This document shows positions 63,663 to 64,000 of a DNA stretch of 64,000 nucleotides, piece by piece. The position numbers and the translations under genes are program-made. The notes below the pieces were generated by a model. It saw only the letters and a program-made list of their open reading frames with translations. It had not been told where the DNA came from and did no database searches. Source of the DNA: Fulvimarina uroteuthidis (GTDB taxonomy: Bacteria > Pseudomonadota > Alphaproteobacteria > Rhizobiales > Rhizobiaceae); the NCBI RefSeq assembly GCF_034321785.1, contig NZ_JAXLPB010000005.1, positions 1 through 64,000 of the forward strand. Direction: 5' to 3'. Numbering within the stretch: the stretch's first letter is position 1; each line of letters opens with the position of its first letter.

Positions 63663-64000
63663 ATGTCGATGTCATCCCGCATTGCACCGCATATCCCTTA
63701 CCTCCGGCGCTACTCCCGGGCGCTCACTGGTTCGCAGACGAGCGGCGATGCCTATGTTGCGGCGGTCCTCGAAGCGCTGATCGCCGATCCGGACATTTTC
63801 CCGGACGACCAGTCGCCGCGGATCTCGCTGTACAAGCTGTTCTCGTCCCTGTGGCAGTCGCTCGACGTCAACATTCAGGACGATACGCAGAGCGGAGCCT
63901 GGGAAGAGAATGCGTCACGCAACCTCAAGGCCATATCTCCGTTGCCTAGGCAGGCATTTCTGCTGGTCGCCGTCGAGGGGTTCACGACGGACGAGGCCGC
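63663..64000 (+). CDS. phyR: Anti-anti-sigma response regulator PhyR (N-terminal part, cut by the window end)
   Basis: The visible 112 residues form the sigma-like output domain of PhyR: HIPYLRRYSRALTGSQTSGD, AAVLEALIADP, ISLYKLFSSLWQSL and SPLPRQAFLLVAVEGFTTDE. The C-terminal receiver domain lies beyond the window. ATG 63663 has GAGGGGAG about 6 bases upstream. On phosphorylation PhyR mimics the sigma factor, binds NepR and frees EcfG. It is divergent from nepR-ecfG, the standard layout. Confidence 0.93.
   Translation, partial: MSMSSRIAPHIPYLRRYSRALTGSQTSGDAYVAAVLEALIADPDIFPDDQSPRISLYKLFSSLWQSLDVNIQDDTQSGAWEENASRNLKAISPLPRQAFLLVAVEGFTTDEA

Overview
The window is GC-rich chromosomal DNA from an alphaproteobacterium of the order Hyphomicrobiales (Rhizobiales). 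The markers are: a trpE-trpG fusion behind a leaderless trpL attenuator; dusB-ntrB-ntrC-ntrY-ntrX-trkA-hfq-hflX in the classic rhizobial order; the pdhA-pdhB-pdhC-lpd-lipA block with a lipoyl domain on E1 beta; two glutamine synthetases (GSI glnA and GSII glnII) with a GstI-like gene; and the phyR-nepR-ecfG general stress locus. Family-level placement (for example Aurantimonadaceae) is only a guess.

Region 1-4534 looks like the eroded end of a genomic island lying against the 3' end of a tRNA-Ser(CGA) gene. It holds an IS21-type end that cuts off a kinase gene, a class III aminotransferase, a DeoR-type regulator, an IS5-type transposase remnant, an unrecognised coding fragment and a small phage/island-type ORF. 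About 830 bp without a recognisable gene follow the tRNA.

5300-26430 carries core and accessory metabolism: an SDR/AhpD-like/TetR redox module with a palindromic operator candidate; fhs; the trpL attenuator and trpE(G); a CDF metal transporter; a flavin reductase; an HNH nuclease; an AlkA-type glycosylase; gluQ; mscL; fumC; an OhrR-like regulator; an RND efflux pair; a formate/nitrite-type channel; and a small FtsB-like division protein.

26730-35495 is the pyruvate dehydrogenase and lipoate block (E1 alpha, E1 beta, E2, E3, LipA), with an SRPBCC gene and an SGNH hydrolase inside it and a Coq10/RatA gene at its end. pncC and ispDF lie on the opposite strand. 37436-48211 is the nitrogen regulatory block: dusB, two two-component systems (NtrBC and NtrYX), then trkA, hfq and hflX.

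48592-59682 holds a DEAD-box helicase, a small secreted protein, parE, and then nitrogen assimilation. gstI diverges from glnII, which has a consensus sigma54 promoter and an NtrC-like site. glnB-glnA follow on the minus strand, then nnrD. With ntrBC 15 kb away, the sensor-regulator pair, the PII protein and both of their enzyme targets sit in one 20-kb stretch.

59910-64000 is a general stress response neighbourhood. Minus-strand genes for a Rho_N-type protein, a small unknown, a host-attachment-family protein, a holin-family membrane protein and a DUF883 protein are followed by ecfG and nepR (overlapping start/stop) and by divergent phyR, which runs off the end of the window. A GGAAC-N16-GGTT element upstream of the DUF883 gene resembles a sigma-EcfG promoter, suggesting that at least some of these genes belong to the regulon.
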